64,000 bases of DNA from Runella sp. SP2 (GCF_003711225.1 NZ_CP031030.1:2604001-2668000); one strand, 5' to 3'; positions 1-8,768 are shown, counted from the first letter of the stretch. Program-made: numbers and translations. The notes: generated from the letters alone by a model not told the origin.

Positions 1-210
1 CCAATGAAAGTGGCGCGTTACTCGGTGATTATGGCCAATAAATACCGCGCTGACTTGAAAAAACCTGAATTTGGTTTGAAAGTAGCGGCCTCGCAATACA
101 AACAAATTGATGATTCTCGCCCGTTTGTCACTGACAACAACACCATTCGGGAACTGAGTAAAGAAAATAACGCGAAAGCCAATCAACGTTCATTGGCCGA
201 GAACAACTAA
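1..210 (+). CDS. nuoG: NADH-quinone oxidoreductase subunit G, C-terminal end (partial)
   Basis: The window opens inside this reading frame: codon 1 is CCA and there is no stop before it, so only the last 69 codons are present and the ATG at position 4 is probably internal. The visible tail is polar and carries no cofactor motif. The identity rests on context: it ends 18 nt before nuoH, the place NuoG occupies in the usual nuo order. NuoG is the peripheral-arm subunit of complex I that binds iron-sulfur clusters. It could be another protein, so the name is inferred and not read from the sequence. Confidence 0.5.
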   Translation, partial: PMKVARYSVIMANKYRADLKKPEFGLKVAASQYKQIDDSRPFVTDNNTIRELSKENNAKANQRSLAENN

Positions 211-228
211 AAAACAGTCACTTCGATT

Positions 229-1332
229 ATGGCTTTTTCAATAGACGCAGCTTTTATCATCAAGGCAATTATAATATTACTCATTTTTGCCATTACCCTG
301 TTGATAGCAACTTACTCCACTTATGCAGAACGCAAGGTGGCAGCTTTTATTCAAGACCGTATTGGCCCCGACCGTGCAGGTCCGTTCGGGTTATTGCAAC
401 CCATCGCTGATGCCGTTAAAATGTTCTTTAAAGAGGATTTCATTCCATCAAATGCCAGCAAATGGCTGTTTATTTTAGGCCCGTGTCTTTCCATGCTTAC
501 CGCATTAATGACCAGCGCGGTTATTCCGTTTGGTGACAGCATTAAGTACGAAGCCGCCCCTGGTAAGGTTTGGGACGTGGCCGTACAAGCCATCGACGTT
601 AACATTGGTATTCTTTATGTGTTTGGCGTCGTTTCGCTTGGTGTTTATGGAATCATGGTGGGTGGCTGGGCTTCCAACAATAAATTCTCACTTTTGGGCG
701 CGATTCGTGCGGCTTCGCAAAACATCAGTTACGAAATCTCAATGGGTTTGGCTATTGTTGCCATTTTGATGATGACAGGGTCACTTTCTATCCGTCATAT
801 CGTAGAACAACAACACGGCGGAAATTGGAATATTTTCTATCAACCATTGGGTTTTGTTATTTTCATAACATGTGCGTTTGCCGAGTGTAACCGTACTCCT
901 TTTGACCTTCCAGAGTGCGAAACGGAACTCATTGGTGGTTATCACACTGAGTATAGTTCAATGAAACTAGGCTTCTACCTCTTTGCGGAATACATTAATA
1001 TGTTTGTTTCATCCGCAATGATTGCCAGTCTTTATTTTGGTGGATACAATTACCCAGGTATGGATTGGGTACAAGCTAAATTGATTGCTGCAACGGGAGA
1101 AATTACTGGTCACAACCTTGCTACATTGGTAGGTACGTTGGTTTTCTTTGGTAAATCATTGTTCTTTGTATTCTTCTACATGTGGGTACGTTGGACATTG
1201 CCTCGCTTCCGTTACGACCAACTAATGAACCTTGGCTGGAAAGGACTCATCCCATTGGCCATTGTCAACATCATCTTGACGGGTGGTGCCATTTTGTACT
1301 TGAAACCATTAGTAGTTTCACTTTTGAAATAG
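229..1332 (+). CDS. nuoH: NADH-quinone oxidoreductase subunit H
   Basis: Membrane subunit of respiratory complex I that helps form the quinone-binding site at the junction with the peripheral arm. The 367-residue protein has about eight to nine hydrophobic segments. It carries both family signatures: AERKVAAFIQDRIGPDRAGP near residue 33 and, near residue 220, AECNRTPFDLPE followed by E-T-E-L and the GYHTEYSSMK loop. Length is normal for the Bacteroidota form. The first ATG is used, because the hydrophobic first helix begins right after it. It sits 18 nt after the nuoG tail and 70 nt before nuoI and is surely cotranscribed with them. Confidence 0.97.
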   Translation: MAFSIDAAFIIKAIIILLIFAITLLIATYSTYAERKVAAFIQDRIGPDRAGPFGLLQPIADAVKMFFKEDFIPSNASKWLFILGPCLSMLTALMTSAVIPFGDSIKYEAAPGKVWDVAVQAIDVNIGILYVFGVVSLGVYGIMVGGWASNNKFSLLGAIRAASQNISYEISMGLAIVAILMMTGSLSIRHIVEQQHGGNWNIFYQPLGFVIFITCAFAECNRTPFDLPECETELIGGYHTEYSSMKLGFYLFAEYINMFVSSAMIASLYFGGYNYPGMDWVQAKLIAATGEITGHNLATLVGTLVFFGKSLFFVFFYMWVRWTLPRFRYDQLMNLGWKGLIPLAIVNIILTGGAILYLKPLVVSLLK

Positions 1333-1364
1333 CTTACAAGTGTTACAGCTTACTAATTATCACC

Positions 1365-1393
1365 CTGTAAACTGTAAACTAGGAACTGTAAAC
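1365..1393 (+). repeat. CTGTAAAC microrepeat in the nuoH-nuoI gap
   Basis: Three copies of CTGTAAAC lie at 1365-1372, 1372-1379 and 1386-1393, and another spans the nuoI stop at about 1976-1983. This is a short imperfect direct repeat with no known function. It makes the nuoH-nuoI gap longer (70 nt) than the other gaps in the operon. Confidence 0.6.
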
Positions 1394-1402
1394 CTTTGAG
1401 TT

Positions 1403-1981
1403 ATGCAACTTACGAATCGTTCAAAACAAGTTAGTAATAAAGAAATGACTTTTGCAGAGAAGATTTATCTTCCTGCCATTGTCACAGGTCTAGGGATTAC
1501 GATTAAGCACTTTTTCCAGAAAAAAGTAACCATCAAATATCCCGAAGTTAAAAAGAATCTTGGCCCCGTATTTCGCGGGCGTCATGTCCTCAAACGCGAC
1601 GACCAAGGCCGCGAACGCTGTACTGCCTGCGGTTTGTGCGCCGTAGCCTGTCCTGCTGAGGCTATTTCAATGGTGGCTTCAGAACGCCAAAAAGGAGAAG
1701 AAAATCTTTATCGTGAGGAGAAATACGCTGCCGTATATGAAATCAACATGCTACGTTGCATTTTCTGCGGCTTGTGCGAAGAAGCTTGTCCGAAACAAGC
1801 AATTTACCTTCGTCACGATGAGTTTGTGCCCGTATTTACCGAACGTGATCAAGTGATTTGGGGAAAAGACAAGTTGGCCGAAAATATGAACAACCGTTAT
1901 TTGCGCACCGCTTGGACCAAAGAAGAAGCGCACGAACACAACTTGAAAGGTATCGTAGCACAACCAAGAACACAACTGTAA
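1403..1981 (+). CDS. nuoI: NADH-quinone oxidoreductase subunit I (two 4Fe-4S ferredoxin)
   Basis: Peripheral-arm subunit of complex I carrying the N6a and N6b 4Fe-4S clusters that pass electrons towards the quinone site. Two complete CxxCxxCxxxCP motifs are visible: C73, C76, C79, C83 (CTACGLCAVACP) and C119, C122, C125, C129 (CIFCGLCEEACP). The 192 residues include an N-terminal amphipathic stretch of about 50 residues. Nine nucleotides separate it from nuoJ. Confidence 0.97.
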   Translation: MQLTNRSKQVSNKEMTFAEKIYLPAIVTGLGITIKHFFQKKVTIKYPEVKKNLGPVFRGRHVLKRDDQGRERCTACGLCAVACPAEAISMVASERQKGEENLYREEKYAAVYEINMLRCIFCGLCEEACPKQAIYLRHDEFVPVFTERDQVIWGKDKLAENMNNRYLRTAWTKEEAHEHNLKGIVAQPRTQL

Positions 1982-1990
1982 ACTACCTTA

Positions 1991-2539
1991 ATGATGGACT
2001 TTTCAACTTTTATTAATAACCTTACCCCCGCCGCAATCTTTTTCTACGTACTTTCGTTTTTGACGATTTTGTGCGGGCTAATGGTCGTTTTAGCAAGAAA
2101 CCCAATCCATAGCGTGCTTTTTTTGATTGGCACTTTCTTTTGTTTATCAGGACATTATGTACTTCTAAACGCCCAATTCCTAGCTGCTGTTAATATCATC
2201 GTTTATGCAGGGGCTATCATGGTACTTTTCTTATTTGTCATTATGTTCTTGAACTTGCGTCAAGAAGACGAAGAATCGAAAACCAATTTAGTCAAAATCG
2301 CGGCAACCATTGTGGGTGGAACCCTCGGGGTTATCATGGTCGGTGTGTTGCGTAAATCACAATTTGGCTCTTACAACCCTTACGAATTTAATTCGCAAGT
2401 GGGGATGGTAGAAAGCCTCGGAAATGTACTTTACAACGATTATTTACTTCCTTTTGAATTAGCGTCGGTATTGTTCCTCATTGCCATGGTAGGTGCCGTG
2501 ATGTTGGGACGCCGCGAGGCTGGTGATAGACATTTTTAA
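1991..2539 (+). CDS. nuoJ: NADH-quinone oxidoreductase subunit J
   Basis: Membrane subunit of complex I, 182 residues with five hydrophobic helices. The family core NPIHSVLFLIGTF and the AAVNIIVYAGAIMVLFLFVI helix are clear. The ORF has two ATGs in a row at the start and either could serve. In most genomes nuoK follows at once, but here anmK begins 11 nt downstream, so the remaining membrane subunits K to N must lie elsewhere or be missing from this cluster. Confidence 0.95.
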   Translation: MMDFSTFINNLTPAAIFFYVLSFLTILCGLMVVLARNPIHSVLFLIGTFFCLSGHYVLLNAQFLAAVNIIVYAGAIMVLFLFVIMFLNLRQEDEESKTNLVKIAATIVGGTLGVIMVGVLRKSQFGSYNPYEFNSQVGMVESLGNVLYNDYLLPFELASVLFLIAMVGAVMLGRREAGDRHF

Positions 2540-2550
2540 TCGACAGGCGA

Positions 2551-3747
2551 ATGAATGCAAACCTCAGAAAATTAGTTGAGATTGCACAAAAGCCAACGCG
2601 ACGAATCATAGGGCTCATGTCTGGGACATCCATGGATGGTTTAGACATAGCCCTATGTCGTTTTAGTGGGCATGGTGCAAATACAACGCTTACCCTCGAA
2701 AAATTCGACACCATTGCTTTTGGTGATGACATCAAAGATGAAATTCGTCGGGTTTTTGCCAAAAAAGAAATTGATTTCCAACACCTTTGTCTCCTCAATC
2801 CGTGGGTGGGAAATTTGCACGGAAAACTCGTGCTGGATTGTTTGAAGAAATGGCAAATAGCCCCCCAAGACATTGATGTTGTCGCCAGTCACGGGCAAAC
2901 GGTTTTTCATGCCCCAAAAATTTTGCATCGGCTAGATAAATACCCCAACGCTACGCTTCAAATTGGCGATGGAGACCATATCGCCGTAACGACGGGCATT
3001 ATAACTGTAAGCGATTTTCGGCAAAAACACTGCGCGGCAGGTGGCGAAGGTGCGCCTCTAGCAGTTTATGGCGACTATTTTATTTTTTCCAAAAAAGACG
3101 AAAACCGCATCATGCTCAATATGGGTGGAATTGCTAATTTCACCTATCTCCCAGGCACGCTCGATGCCCAAGAGGTGTTTGTTACGGACACGGGACCAGG
3201 TAATACCCTCATCGACGCATTTATGCGTAAGTTCTTTAACCTGCCCTACGACAAAGATGGAAAAGTTGCCCTGAGTGGTCATGTCAATCAGTCTTTGTTA
3301 GACGCGTTGAAAAAAGATGCCTTTTTTAAAGGACCATTTCCCAAAACAACAGGGCCTGAATTATTCAGTTTGGATTATGTCCGAATCGCTCAGCAACGTA
3401 GCAATACCACCTCACTTTCACCCGAAGATTTAGTGGCAACACTTACCCAATTTTCGGCAGAAACCATCGCTGAAGCCATTTTAAAGGTATTCCAACAAGG
3501 CCAAAATTACCATCTCTATTTGAGTGGAGGTGGAATGCACAACCCAGCCCTCATTGATGCTCTTCGGAAGCTATTGCCTGATTTTCCAATGGAAGCAACC
3601 GATTCTTTAGGTATTTCAGGAGATGCAAAAGAAGCTGTATTGTTTGCAATACTTGCCAACGAAATGCTTTGTGGCGATACTGTTGATTTTGGCACACGTG
3701 AAGGTGTTCCGAGTGTATCCATGGGAAAAATCTCTTTCCCAAATTAG
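2551..3747 (+). CDS. anmK: Anhydro-N-acetylmuramic acid kinase
   Basis: Phosphorylates and opens 1,6-anhydro-N-acetylmuramic acid to MurNAc-6-phosphate in peptidoglycan recycling, in the cytoplasm. The 398-residue protein has the AnmK glycine-rich ATP signature GLMSGTSMDGLD at residues 21-32, followed by ASHGQTVFH, a second phosphate-binding segment VTDTGPGN and the C-terminal SGGGMHNPAL. Length is typical, perhaps slightly long at the N-terminus. It is 11 nt after nuoJ and probably reads through from the nuo promoter. It ends at a strong hairpin shared with the convergent neighbour. Confidence 0.95.
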   Translation: MNANLRKLVEIAQKPTRRIIGLMSGTSMDGLDIALCRFSGHGANTTLTLEKFDTIAFGDDIKDEIRRVFAKKEIDFQHLCLLNPWVGNLHGKLVLDCLKKWQIAPQDIDVVASHGQTVFHAPKILHRLDKYPNATLQIGDGDHIAVTTGIITVSDFRQKHCAAGGEGAPLAVYGDYFIFSKKDENRIMLNMGGIANFTYLPGTLDAQEVFVTDTGPGNTLIDAFMRKFFNLPYDKDGKVALSGHVNQSLLDALKKDAFFKGPFPKTTGPELFSLDYVRIAQQRSNTTSLSPEDLVATLTQFSAETIAEAILKVFQQGQNYHLYLSGGGMHNPALIDALRKLLPDFPMEATDSLGISGDAKEAVLFAILANEMLCGDTVDFGTREGVPSVSMGKISFPN

Positions 3748-3749
3748 GA

Positions 3750-3790
3750 CTTGGCCTTTGTTAAAGTCTTGAACTTTGACAAAGGCCAAG
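3750..3790. terminator. Bidirectional hairpin between anmK and the aspartyl-protease gene
   Basis: Seventeen-base arms (3750-3766 and 3774-3790) pair with one G-U wobble around a 7-nt loop. It begins 3 nt after the anmK stop and ends 3 nt before the stop of the convergent gene, so it can serve both transcripts. No long T-tract follows. Confidence 0.75.
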
Positions 3791-3792
3791 GC

Positions 3793-5049
3793 TTAAATCA
3801 TTCTTTTCAACTGAAATTTGGCAAAATGAATGACCCCTTTGCGACGAACTAGCATCGCAATTTCTTTGCCCTCCCCTTTTTGAAGAAGTTTGTATATTTC
3901 ACTGATAATCAAATCATCGGCTGATTTATTATTGATAAAAAGGAGCTCGTCGCCTTCCTGTAAGCCCGCGTCCCAAGCAGGTGACGCTTCAACCACTTTA
4001 TCAATAATATAGTCTTTAAAATCTTGGCCTTGGGCGCGAAACTCAATTCCACTCATATCGTGTTCAAAAGTTTCTTTCAAACGACGTTTGACGGGTTTGA
4101 GTACAATATACCGATCAGCATAATTGAACGTCACTTTAAAACGTCTTAAAAGCTCACAACCAATATTTCCTTGACGTTCGTGACGACTGGCAAACTTCAT
4201 TCCAAACGATACACTATCAGGAAACGACGCCAAAACATTGTCTAGTTCGTATTTGCCAAAACGTACTTTATCGATTCGGCCAAGATTACCATTTATGACA
4301 CCGTTTAATCCTCTCCCAAGCTGCGCCCGAAGCACTTTTTCTGGAAGCCTGATTTGGTTATCAGCATGTTTGTCAATCAACAAGGCATGGCCAGCACCCG
4401 TATCAATCACCACCCTAATGGGGAGTTCTTGCCCATTGTCCACCAGCGCAATAACGTCGGCATAAGGCTTGGTATCTTCTACTACTATCGGATAGCGATC
4501 GCCGTGACGGCTGCGGTATTTGTAACTTCCAGGCTTTGTCAATAGCAACTCTTTATTAACAAAATCAATCGTTACCACAAAATTGTTAAACACTTCATAG
4601 CCAAAAATACCATCTATTGGAATCCCCACGTATTCCGACAGCCGAAGCACATCTTGTTCTAAAACAACGATATTCTGATACGTAGCTTTCATTTTCCCCA
4701 TTTCAAGGGTATTACCAATGGCGACCGAAGCCGTCAACGACTCTCCTTCTCCCGCCCCAGTTAAGACCACTTTACGGGTAAATTTCAGTTTTTCCCTTTT
4801 CAAAGAATTAGGATTGGTAATAATCACCGAACTTACTCCCGTATCGAGAATAAAGTGGAGAGTATCTGAACCGTTGATGTGAACTGGTACAACGATTAGA
4901 TTAGCGTGCATTTCAAAAGGGATGCGGGTAAACTTCATATTACCCTGCAGGAAGAAGCCAAATTTGTCTTCTTTTTTTTGGCCTCGCTGGGCCAAAAGTG
5001 AAAGTGGCAAACAACAGGCTATTGCGAAAGATAAAAACCACCGTCTCAT
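3793..5049 (-). CDS. Secreted retropepsin-like aspartyl protease with PDZ domain
   Basis: Predicted exported protein of 418 residues. The chosen start (ATG at 5049) begins directly with a signal peptide, MRRWFLSFAIACCLPLSLLAQ. An in-frame ATG 14 codons upstream would put a polar leader in front of that signal and is less likely. Two aspartyl-protease half-domains follow: FILDTGVSS with a later hydrophobic-GI motif, and VVIDTGAGHALL, the classic DTG active-site motif twice, as in single-chain bacterial retropepsin-like proteins. The C-terminal third is a PDZ domain (SPAWDAGLQEGDELLFIN). Substrate unknown; the likely compartment is the periplasm. It is transcribed alone, convergent with anmK and divergent from tpiA. 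Confidence 0.88.
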   Translation of the reverse strand: MRRWFLSFAIACCLPLSLLAQRGQKKEDKFGFFLQGNMKFTRIPFEMHANLIVVPVHINGSDTLHFILDTGVSSVIITNPNSLKREKLKFTRKVVLTGAGEGESLTASVAIGNTLEMGKMKATYQNIVVLEQDVLRLSEYVGIPIDGIFGYEVFNNFVVTIDFVNKELLLTKPGSYKYRSRHGDRYPIVVEDTKPYADVIALVDNGQELPIRVVIDTGAGHALLIDKHADNQIRLPEKVLRAQLGRGLNGVINGNLGRIDKVRFGKYELDNVLASFPDSVSFGMKFASRHERQGNIGCELLRRFKVTFNYADRYIVLKPVKRRLKETFEHDMSGIEFRAQGQDFKDYIIDKVVEASPAWDAGLQEGDELLFINNKSADDLIISEIYKLLQKGEGKEIAMLVRRKGVIHFAKFQLKRMI

Positions 5050-5132
5050 TGTCGTGCCGAAAAAAGGTAGGCTGTTAGTAAAGTTATGCAATTTTCTTTG
5101 AAAAACAAAAAATATACTCCAAAAAGTGCCGT

Positions 5133-5161
5133 TTTGAATTAACTTATTCTTCTTAACTTCG
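5133..5161 (+). promoter_or_regulatory. Probable tpiA promoter (Bacteroidota type)
   Basis: TTTG at 5133-5136 and TAACTTCG at 5154-5161 are separated by 17 bp, close to the Bacteroidota -33/-7 pattern TTTG and TAnnTTTG (one mismatch in the -7 box). The predicted start would give a leader of about 130 nt before tpiA. Confidence 0.5.
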
Positions 5162-5296
5162 CATCGAGTTTAATTGTTTTAGAAGGTTTGAGGCGGATTC
5201 TTTGGCAATTTGGGGTAAGCTCAATGAATTATTGCCAAATACCTCCAAAAATCGAAATAAAATTACTCCCAAAAACTTTTAAAAATCACCCATCCA

Positions 5297-6061
5297 ATGA
5301 GAAAAAAAATTGTAGCTGGTAACTGGAAAATGAACAAATCGCTCGAAGAAGCGCTGAGCCTTACGTCGGAAGTAGTAAATATGGTACGTGACGAGGTTCG
5401 TGGCGACGTTGAAGTCGTATTGTGTACGCCTTACATTTACTTGCCAGTTTTGCAGAAATATGTACAAGAAGTAGATCGCATTTCCCTCGGAGCCCAAAAC
5501 TGCCACCACAAGGCATCTGGCGCTTTCACTGGCGAAATTTCGGCATCAATGCTTTCGGCGATTGAGGTTCCATACGTAATTATCGGCCACAGCGAACGTC
5601 GTCAGTACTTTGGAGAAACGGATACGTTAATAGCAGAAAAAGTAAAAATTGCTTTAGAAAACGGCTTGAAGCCCATCTTCTGCTGCGGTGAGTTGTTGGA
5701 ACAACGCCAAAACGAAGACTTCATCGCCATCGTTAAAGACCAAATCACGGCAGCTTTGTTTGATTTATCAGCTGAAGATTTTGGCAAAGTTGTTATTGCC
5801 TATGAGCCTGTGTGGGCCATTGGTACGGGCTTGACAGCCTCTTCTGCCCAAGCGCAGGAAATGCACGCTGCATTACGCGCGCACATTGCTGAGAAATTTG
5901 GCGCCCAAGTAGCAGACGACACCACCATTTTGTACGGTGGAAGCTGCAATGAAAAAAATGCCGATGAACTTTTTGCTTGTCCCGACGTTGATGGAGGTTT
6001 GATTGGTGGTGCTTCGCTCAAGTCAAGAGAGTTCACCAACATTATCAAATCGCGCATGTAA
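5297..6061 (+). CDS. tpiA: Triose-phosphate isomerase
   Basis: Interconverts dihydroxyacetone phosphate and glyceraldehyde 3-phosphate in glycolysis and gluconeogenesis. The 254-residue TIM barrel has N9 and K11 (GNWKMN), H98 in GHSERR, the catalytic E170 in AYEPVWAIGTG and the phosphate-binding GGASL near the C-terminus. Full length with all key residues. It has its own promoter-like sequence upstream and a strong intrinsic terminator 27 nt after the stop, so it is probably monocistronic. Confidence 0.98.
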   Translation: MRKKIVAGNWKMNKSLEEALSLTSEVVNMVRDEVRGDVEVVLCTPYIYLPVLQKYVQEVDRISLGAQNCHHKASGAFTGEISASMLSAIEVPYVIIGHSERRQYFGETDTLIAEKVKIALENGLKPIFCCGELLEQRQNEDFIAIVKDQITAALFDLSAEDFGKVVIAYEPVWAIGTGLTASSAQAQEMHAALRAHIAEKFGAQVADDTTILYGGSCNEKNADELFACPDVDGGLIGGASLKSREFTNIIKSRM

Positions 6062-6087
6062 TTTGTTTCGATAACATTCAAAACGCA

Positions 6088-6137
6088 ACGGAGAAACCGA
6101 GATGCAGCCTGTAGCTCTGTTTCTCCGTCTTTTTTTA
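6088..6137 (+). terminator. Intrinsic terminator of tpiA
   Basis: Stem arms at 6088-6101 and 6115-6128 (ACGGAGAAAC with its complement GTTTCTCCGT at the base, one internal mismatch) are followed by an almost pure T run to 6136. The next gene starts only a few bases later. Confidence 0.9.
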
Positions 6138-6142
6138 CACGT

Positions 6143-7234
6143 ATGAAAAAGTTGACTCTTTATGCTTTAGGGCTATTGGCTTTTGTCAGTTGCCAGCGCC
6201 CCGCAAGTCGTTCTATTACGGGTGCGAGTATTATCAAAGAAGGCTTTATTGATTGTTTTCAAGCAGGACTTCAAGCCTCAGGCCGTGAGCTTTGGTGCGA
6301 AGCTTCTGCCGTTTTGTACGATGGCCAAAACCTCACCCTTGCCAACGACAAAGACATGCCAAACAACGACGCTGCGGTATTTTATTGGGCTTATTCTGAA
6401 ACCGATATGTTTGCCCATAACCCAACGTATTTGACTCAAAACCTACTCAAAACTAGCCAGAAATACGAAGATTTTGCCCTTGCACCGAATCGTTCATTGG
6501 CTTTTTTAAGCACGGGTTTTGATCGTGTCAAAGAGGGAAGCAACGAATGGGATGGCTACAATGCGCTTCTTTATTGGAAAGTTGGTGCCGATCCAAAAAA
6601 CATTCAGCCCAAAGCTGCGCACTTGGTGGCGGGTGAAAAGTTCTCCATGAGTCTTCGTACTGCTTTGTCGAAAGCCCTCCGCTCCACCGATTTTCCTGAC
6701 GGAATGCCTTATTTTAAAGTGGAAGGGTTTGCGGCTACGAACGACAAATTATACTTTGGAATCCGTGAAGAAGGGAAAAAATACGATGATTTTAAGTACA
6801 AAGCCAAAATACTTACTGTTTCCTATCGCTTCGCCAATGATTCTTTGATGGTTTCCAATAATTTTGACACATTGGCTGACATTGATATTGCAAGCTTAGA
6901 ACCTAGTTTACCAAAACCATTGGCACTTTCGTGCATCGAATACGATGCAAAACGCCAGATTTTTTGGGTACTTACTTCGATGGAAAGTGAAACACAGGGA
7001 AATAGCGCTTATTTATGGTGGGCAACCGAAGCGGACTTGAAAGCTAATAAACTAACATTGGTCAAAGACCGCACAAGTGGCCAACCTCTCAAGTTTACCC
7101 ACAAAGCAGAAGACCTCACGCCTGTTGGGTCAAACACGTTGTTTGTCATTCATGACGATGACCGCAATCGCAGCAAAATTGGCGATCAAACCCGCCAACC
7201 TCATCAAGCTGCCTATTCAATTGTGGCGTTTTAA
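6143..7234 (+). CDS. Predicted lipoprotein, possible beta-propeller
   Basis: A 363-residue exported protein with a lipoprotein signal: a short hydrophobic stretch ending LLAFVSC, with C17 as the lipidated residue. The rest is soluble and rich in beta-like segments such as EGFAATNDKLYFGIREEG and LSCIEYDAKRQIFWVLTSM, reminiscent of DUF3616 or esterase-like propeller proteins. I do not recognise a defined enzyme. The start comes right after the tpiA terminator, so its promoter would lie inside or before that hairpin region, or it depends on read-through. A clean terminator follows. Confidence 0.75.
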   Translation: MKKLTLYALGLLAFVSCQRPASRSITGASIIKEGFIDCFQAGLQASGRELWCEASAVLYDGQNLTLANDKDMPNNDAAVFYWAYSETDMFAHNPTYLTQNLLKTSQKYEDFALAPNRSLAFLSTGFDRVKEGSNEWDGYNALLYWKVGADPKNIQPKAAHLVAGEKFSMSLRTALSKALRSTDFPDGMPYFKVEGFAATNDKLYFGIREEGKKYDDFKYKAKILTVSYRFANDSLMVSNNFDTLADIDIASLEPSLPKPLALSCIEYDAKRQIFWVLTSMESETQGNSAYLWWATEADLKANKLTLVKDRTSGQPLKFTHKAEDLTPVGSNTLFVIHDDDRNRSKIGDQTRQPHQAAYSIVAF

Positions 7235-7288
7235 TGGGTTTACTCCTCAAAAATTAAAGTTCATCCTCCAAAAGAGTGGCTTAATCTG

Positions 7289-7326
7289 AAAGCGGTAGGG
7301 TTCGCCCCTACCGCTTTTTATTTTTG
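7289..7326 (+). terminator. Intrinsic terminator of the lipoprotein gene
   Basis: Perfect 12-bp stem AAAGCGGTAGGG (7289-7300) with CCCTACCGCTTT (7306-7317), a 5-nt TTCGC loop, then a T-rich tract. Confidence 0.92.
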
Positions 7327-7376
7327 TATCATCAAAAGCAAACTACAATTGTCACCTTTAAACCTAATTAACAATC

Positions 7377-7658
7377 ATGGAAACTGAAAAAGACCCCATT
7401 CTCTGGAAAATGGCCCACCAACGGGCAGGATTTAAAAGCCACTTATTCACCTACCTCGTCGTCATCGCTGGTTTATGGGTACTTTGGGGAACAGGAATTA
7501 TATTTCGTAGCGGCTCAAAATACCCTTGGCCCATTTGGCCAACTTTTGGCTGGGGAATTGGGCTTTTGTCCCATTTTGCAGGGATATATATTTTTAAAGA
7601 AAATCAATTAGTTGAGCGCGAATATCAAAAACTCCTTAAAAATCAATCGCGTCTCTAA
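7377..7658 (+). CDS. 2TM domain protein
   Basis: Small membrane protein of 93 residues matching the 2TM family: an N-terminal soluble segment (WKMAHQRAGFKSHLFTYL), two transmembrane helices (LVVIAGLWVLWGTGI and TFGWGIGLLSHFAGIYIF) joined by a short proline/tryptophan-rich loop, and a charged tail. In Bacteroidota such modules occur alone or next to histidine kinases. No kinase is present here and the role is unknown. A long hairpin begins 10 nt after the stop. Confidence 0.82.
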   Translation: METEKDPILWKMAHQRAGFKSHLFTYLVVIAGLWVLWGTGIIFRSGSKYPWPIWPTFGWGIGLLSHFAGIYIFKENQLVEREYQKLLKNQSRL

Positions 7659-7667
7659 TCTTTAAAC

Positions 7668-7715
7668 CCAACGGCTTACCAAGCTTTTTTGATTAAAAAC
7701 TTGGTAAGCCGTTGG
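7668..7715 (+). terminator. Long hairpin after the 2TM gene
   Basis: Perfect 16-bp arms CCAACGGCTTACCAAG (7668-7683) and CTTGGTAAGCCGTTGG (7700-7715) with a 16-nt loop, most of which can continue pairing after one mismatch. A TTG codon in frame with the next gene lies in this loop, which argues against it as a start. Confidence 0.8.
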
Positions 7716-7784
7716 CACAAAGCATGGGTAAATGGACTAAGTTTAGTAATTTCGTTTTTTCAAAACGATTCGCGTCGCTGCTCC

Positions 7785-8738
7785 ATGCTCCAACACTGGT
7801 CTAAATCAAAGTATCATCAATTACGAAAATTCCACCATTTTCTTCATCGTAAACGGTTCTTTTCCCTTTCAGTATCCCTTGCTGACATCGTTACGATTCT
7901 GGTTGAAAAGATTCTTTTGTACAACATCGACCAACGAGCTACGGCGGTTGCTTATAATTTTACGCTGGCGGTTTTTCCCGCCACGCTTTTTCTATTTACC
8001 CTCATTCCGTACATACCTATTGAAAATATGGAGGTACAAATCATGGGATTTATGCGCGATGCCATGCCAGAGCCCCTCTATGAATTTGCCGCCACCACAA
8101 TTTATGACATCATCAGCCGAAAACAAGGAGGTATTTTGTCGTTTGGTTTTATTTTAGCGCTTATCACCGCCACCAATGGCATGGGCGCCCTCATGACCGC
8201 CTTTAACACCGCCGACCAAGCTTCTGAAAATCGAGGCTATTTTAAAACCAAAGGCATTGCAATCATGCTGACGATTATGCTGTCTTTTGTGCTTTTTTTG
8301 GCGGTTTTAATCATTATTGTCGGTGGTTTTTTGGTCGATTGGCTTCACGACACCATTTTTCTCCGCGACAGCTTTACCGTTTTTTTATTAGACGTGGTGC
8401 GTTATGGTGTCATGTTTGCAACTTTTACGTTGGCAGTGGCTATTATCTACCGTTTTGCCCCAAAAATCAACCACGGCTGGCGATTTTTTAACCTCGGCGC
8501 AATTATCTCATCTTTCTTACTCATTGCATCCACCTACGGGTTTTCCTTTTATTTATCCCATTTTGGCAGTTACAATAAGCTCTATGGCTCCATCGGAACC
8601 ATCATTGCGCTGATGATTTGGTTTTACCTCGTTGCTTTGCTATTGATTTTTGGTTTTGAATTAAATTTGAGCATTTGGCGCGCCAAATACGAAACATCCA
8701 CGCCCCCCTCGAAGCCTAAGAAGGATACAAAAAAATAA
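7785..8738 (+). CDS. YihY/BrkB family inner-membrane protein
   Basis: Integral membrane protein of the YihY (UPF0761/BrkB) family, often misnamed ribonuclease BN; its transport role is unproven. From the ATG at 7785 it has 317 residues. A basic N-terminus precedes the conserved DQRATAVAYNFTLAVFPAT, then about six transmembrane helices and the family block LYGSIGTIIALMIWFYL. The C-terminus is hydrophilic and lysine-rich. Translation from a TTG at 7689 would start inside a terminator hairpin loop and is rejected. The stop codon overlaps the base of the following hairpin. Confidence 0.9.
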   Translation: MLQHWSKSKYHQLRKFHHFLHRKRFFSLSVSLADIVTILVEKILLYNIDQRATAVAYNFTLAVFPATLFLFTLIPYIPIENMEVQIMGFMRDAMPEPLYEFAATTIYDIISRKQGGILSFGFILALITATNGMGALMTAFNTADQASENRGYFKTKGIAIMLTIMLSFVLFLAVLIIIVGGFLVDWLHDTIFLRDSFTVFLLDVVRYGVMFATFTLAVAIIYRFAPKINHGWRFFNLGAIISSFLLIASTYGFSFYLSHFGSYNKLYGSIGTIIALMIWFYLVALLLIFGFELNLSIWRAKYETSTPPSKPKKDTKK

Positions 8739-8768
8739 ATGCCGTACGCAGCGCGTGTCGGCATTTAT
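8735..8768 (+). terminator. Terminator hairpin of the YihY gene
   Basis: Arms ATAAATGCCG (8735-8744) and CGGCATTTAT (8759-8768) pair perfectly, and the left arm contains the TAA stop of the gene. Confidence 0.7.

Noticed and set aside
5050-5091. Upstream ATG of the aspartyl-protease gene
   Set aside because: It would add 14 polar residues in front of a complete signal peptide.
7689-7784. TTG start giving the YihY protein 32 extra residues
   Set aside because: The TTG lies in the loop of a perfect 16-bp terminator hairpin; the ATG at 7785 gives a normal family N-terminus.
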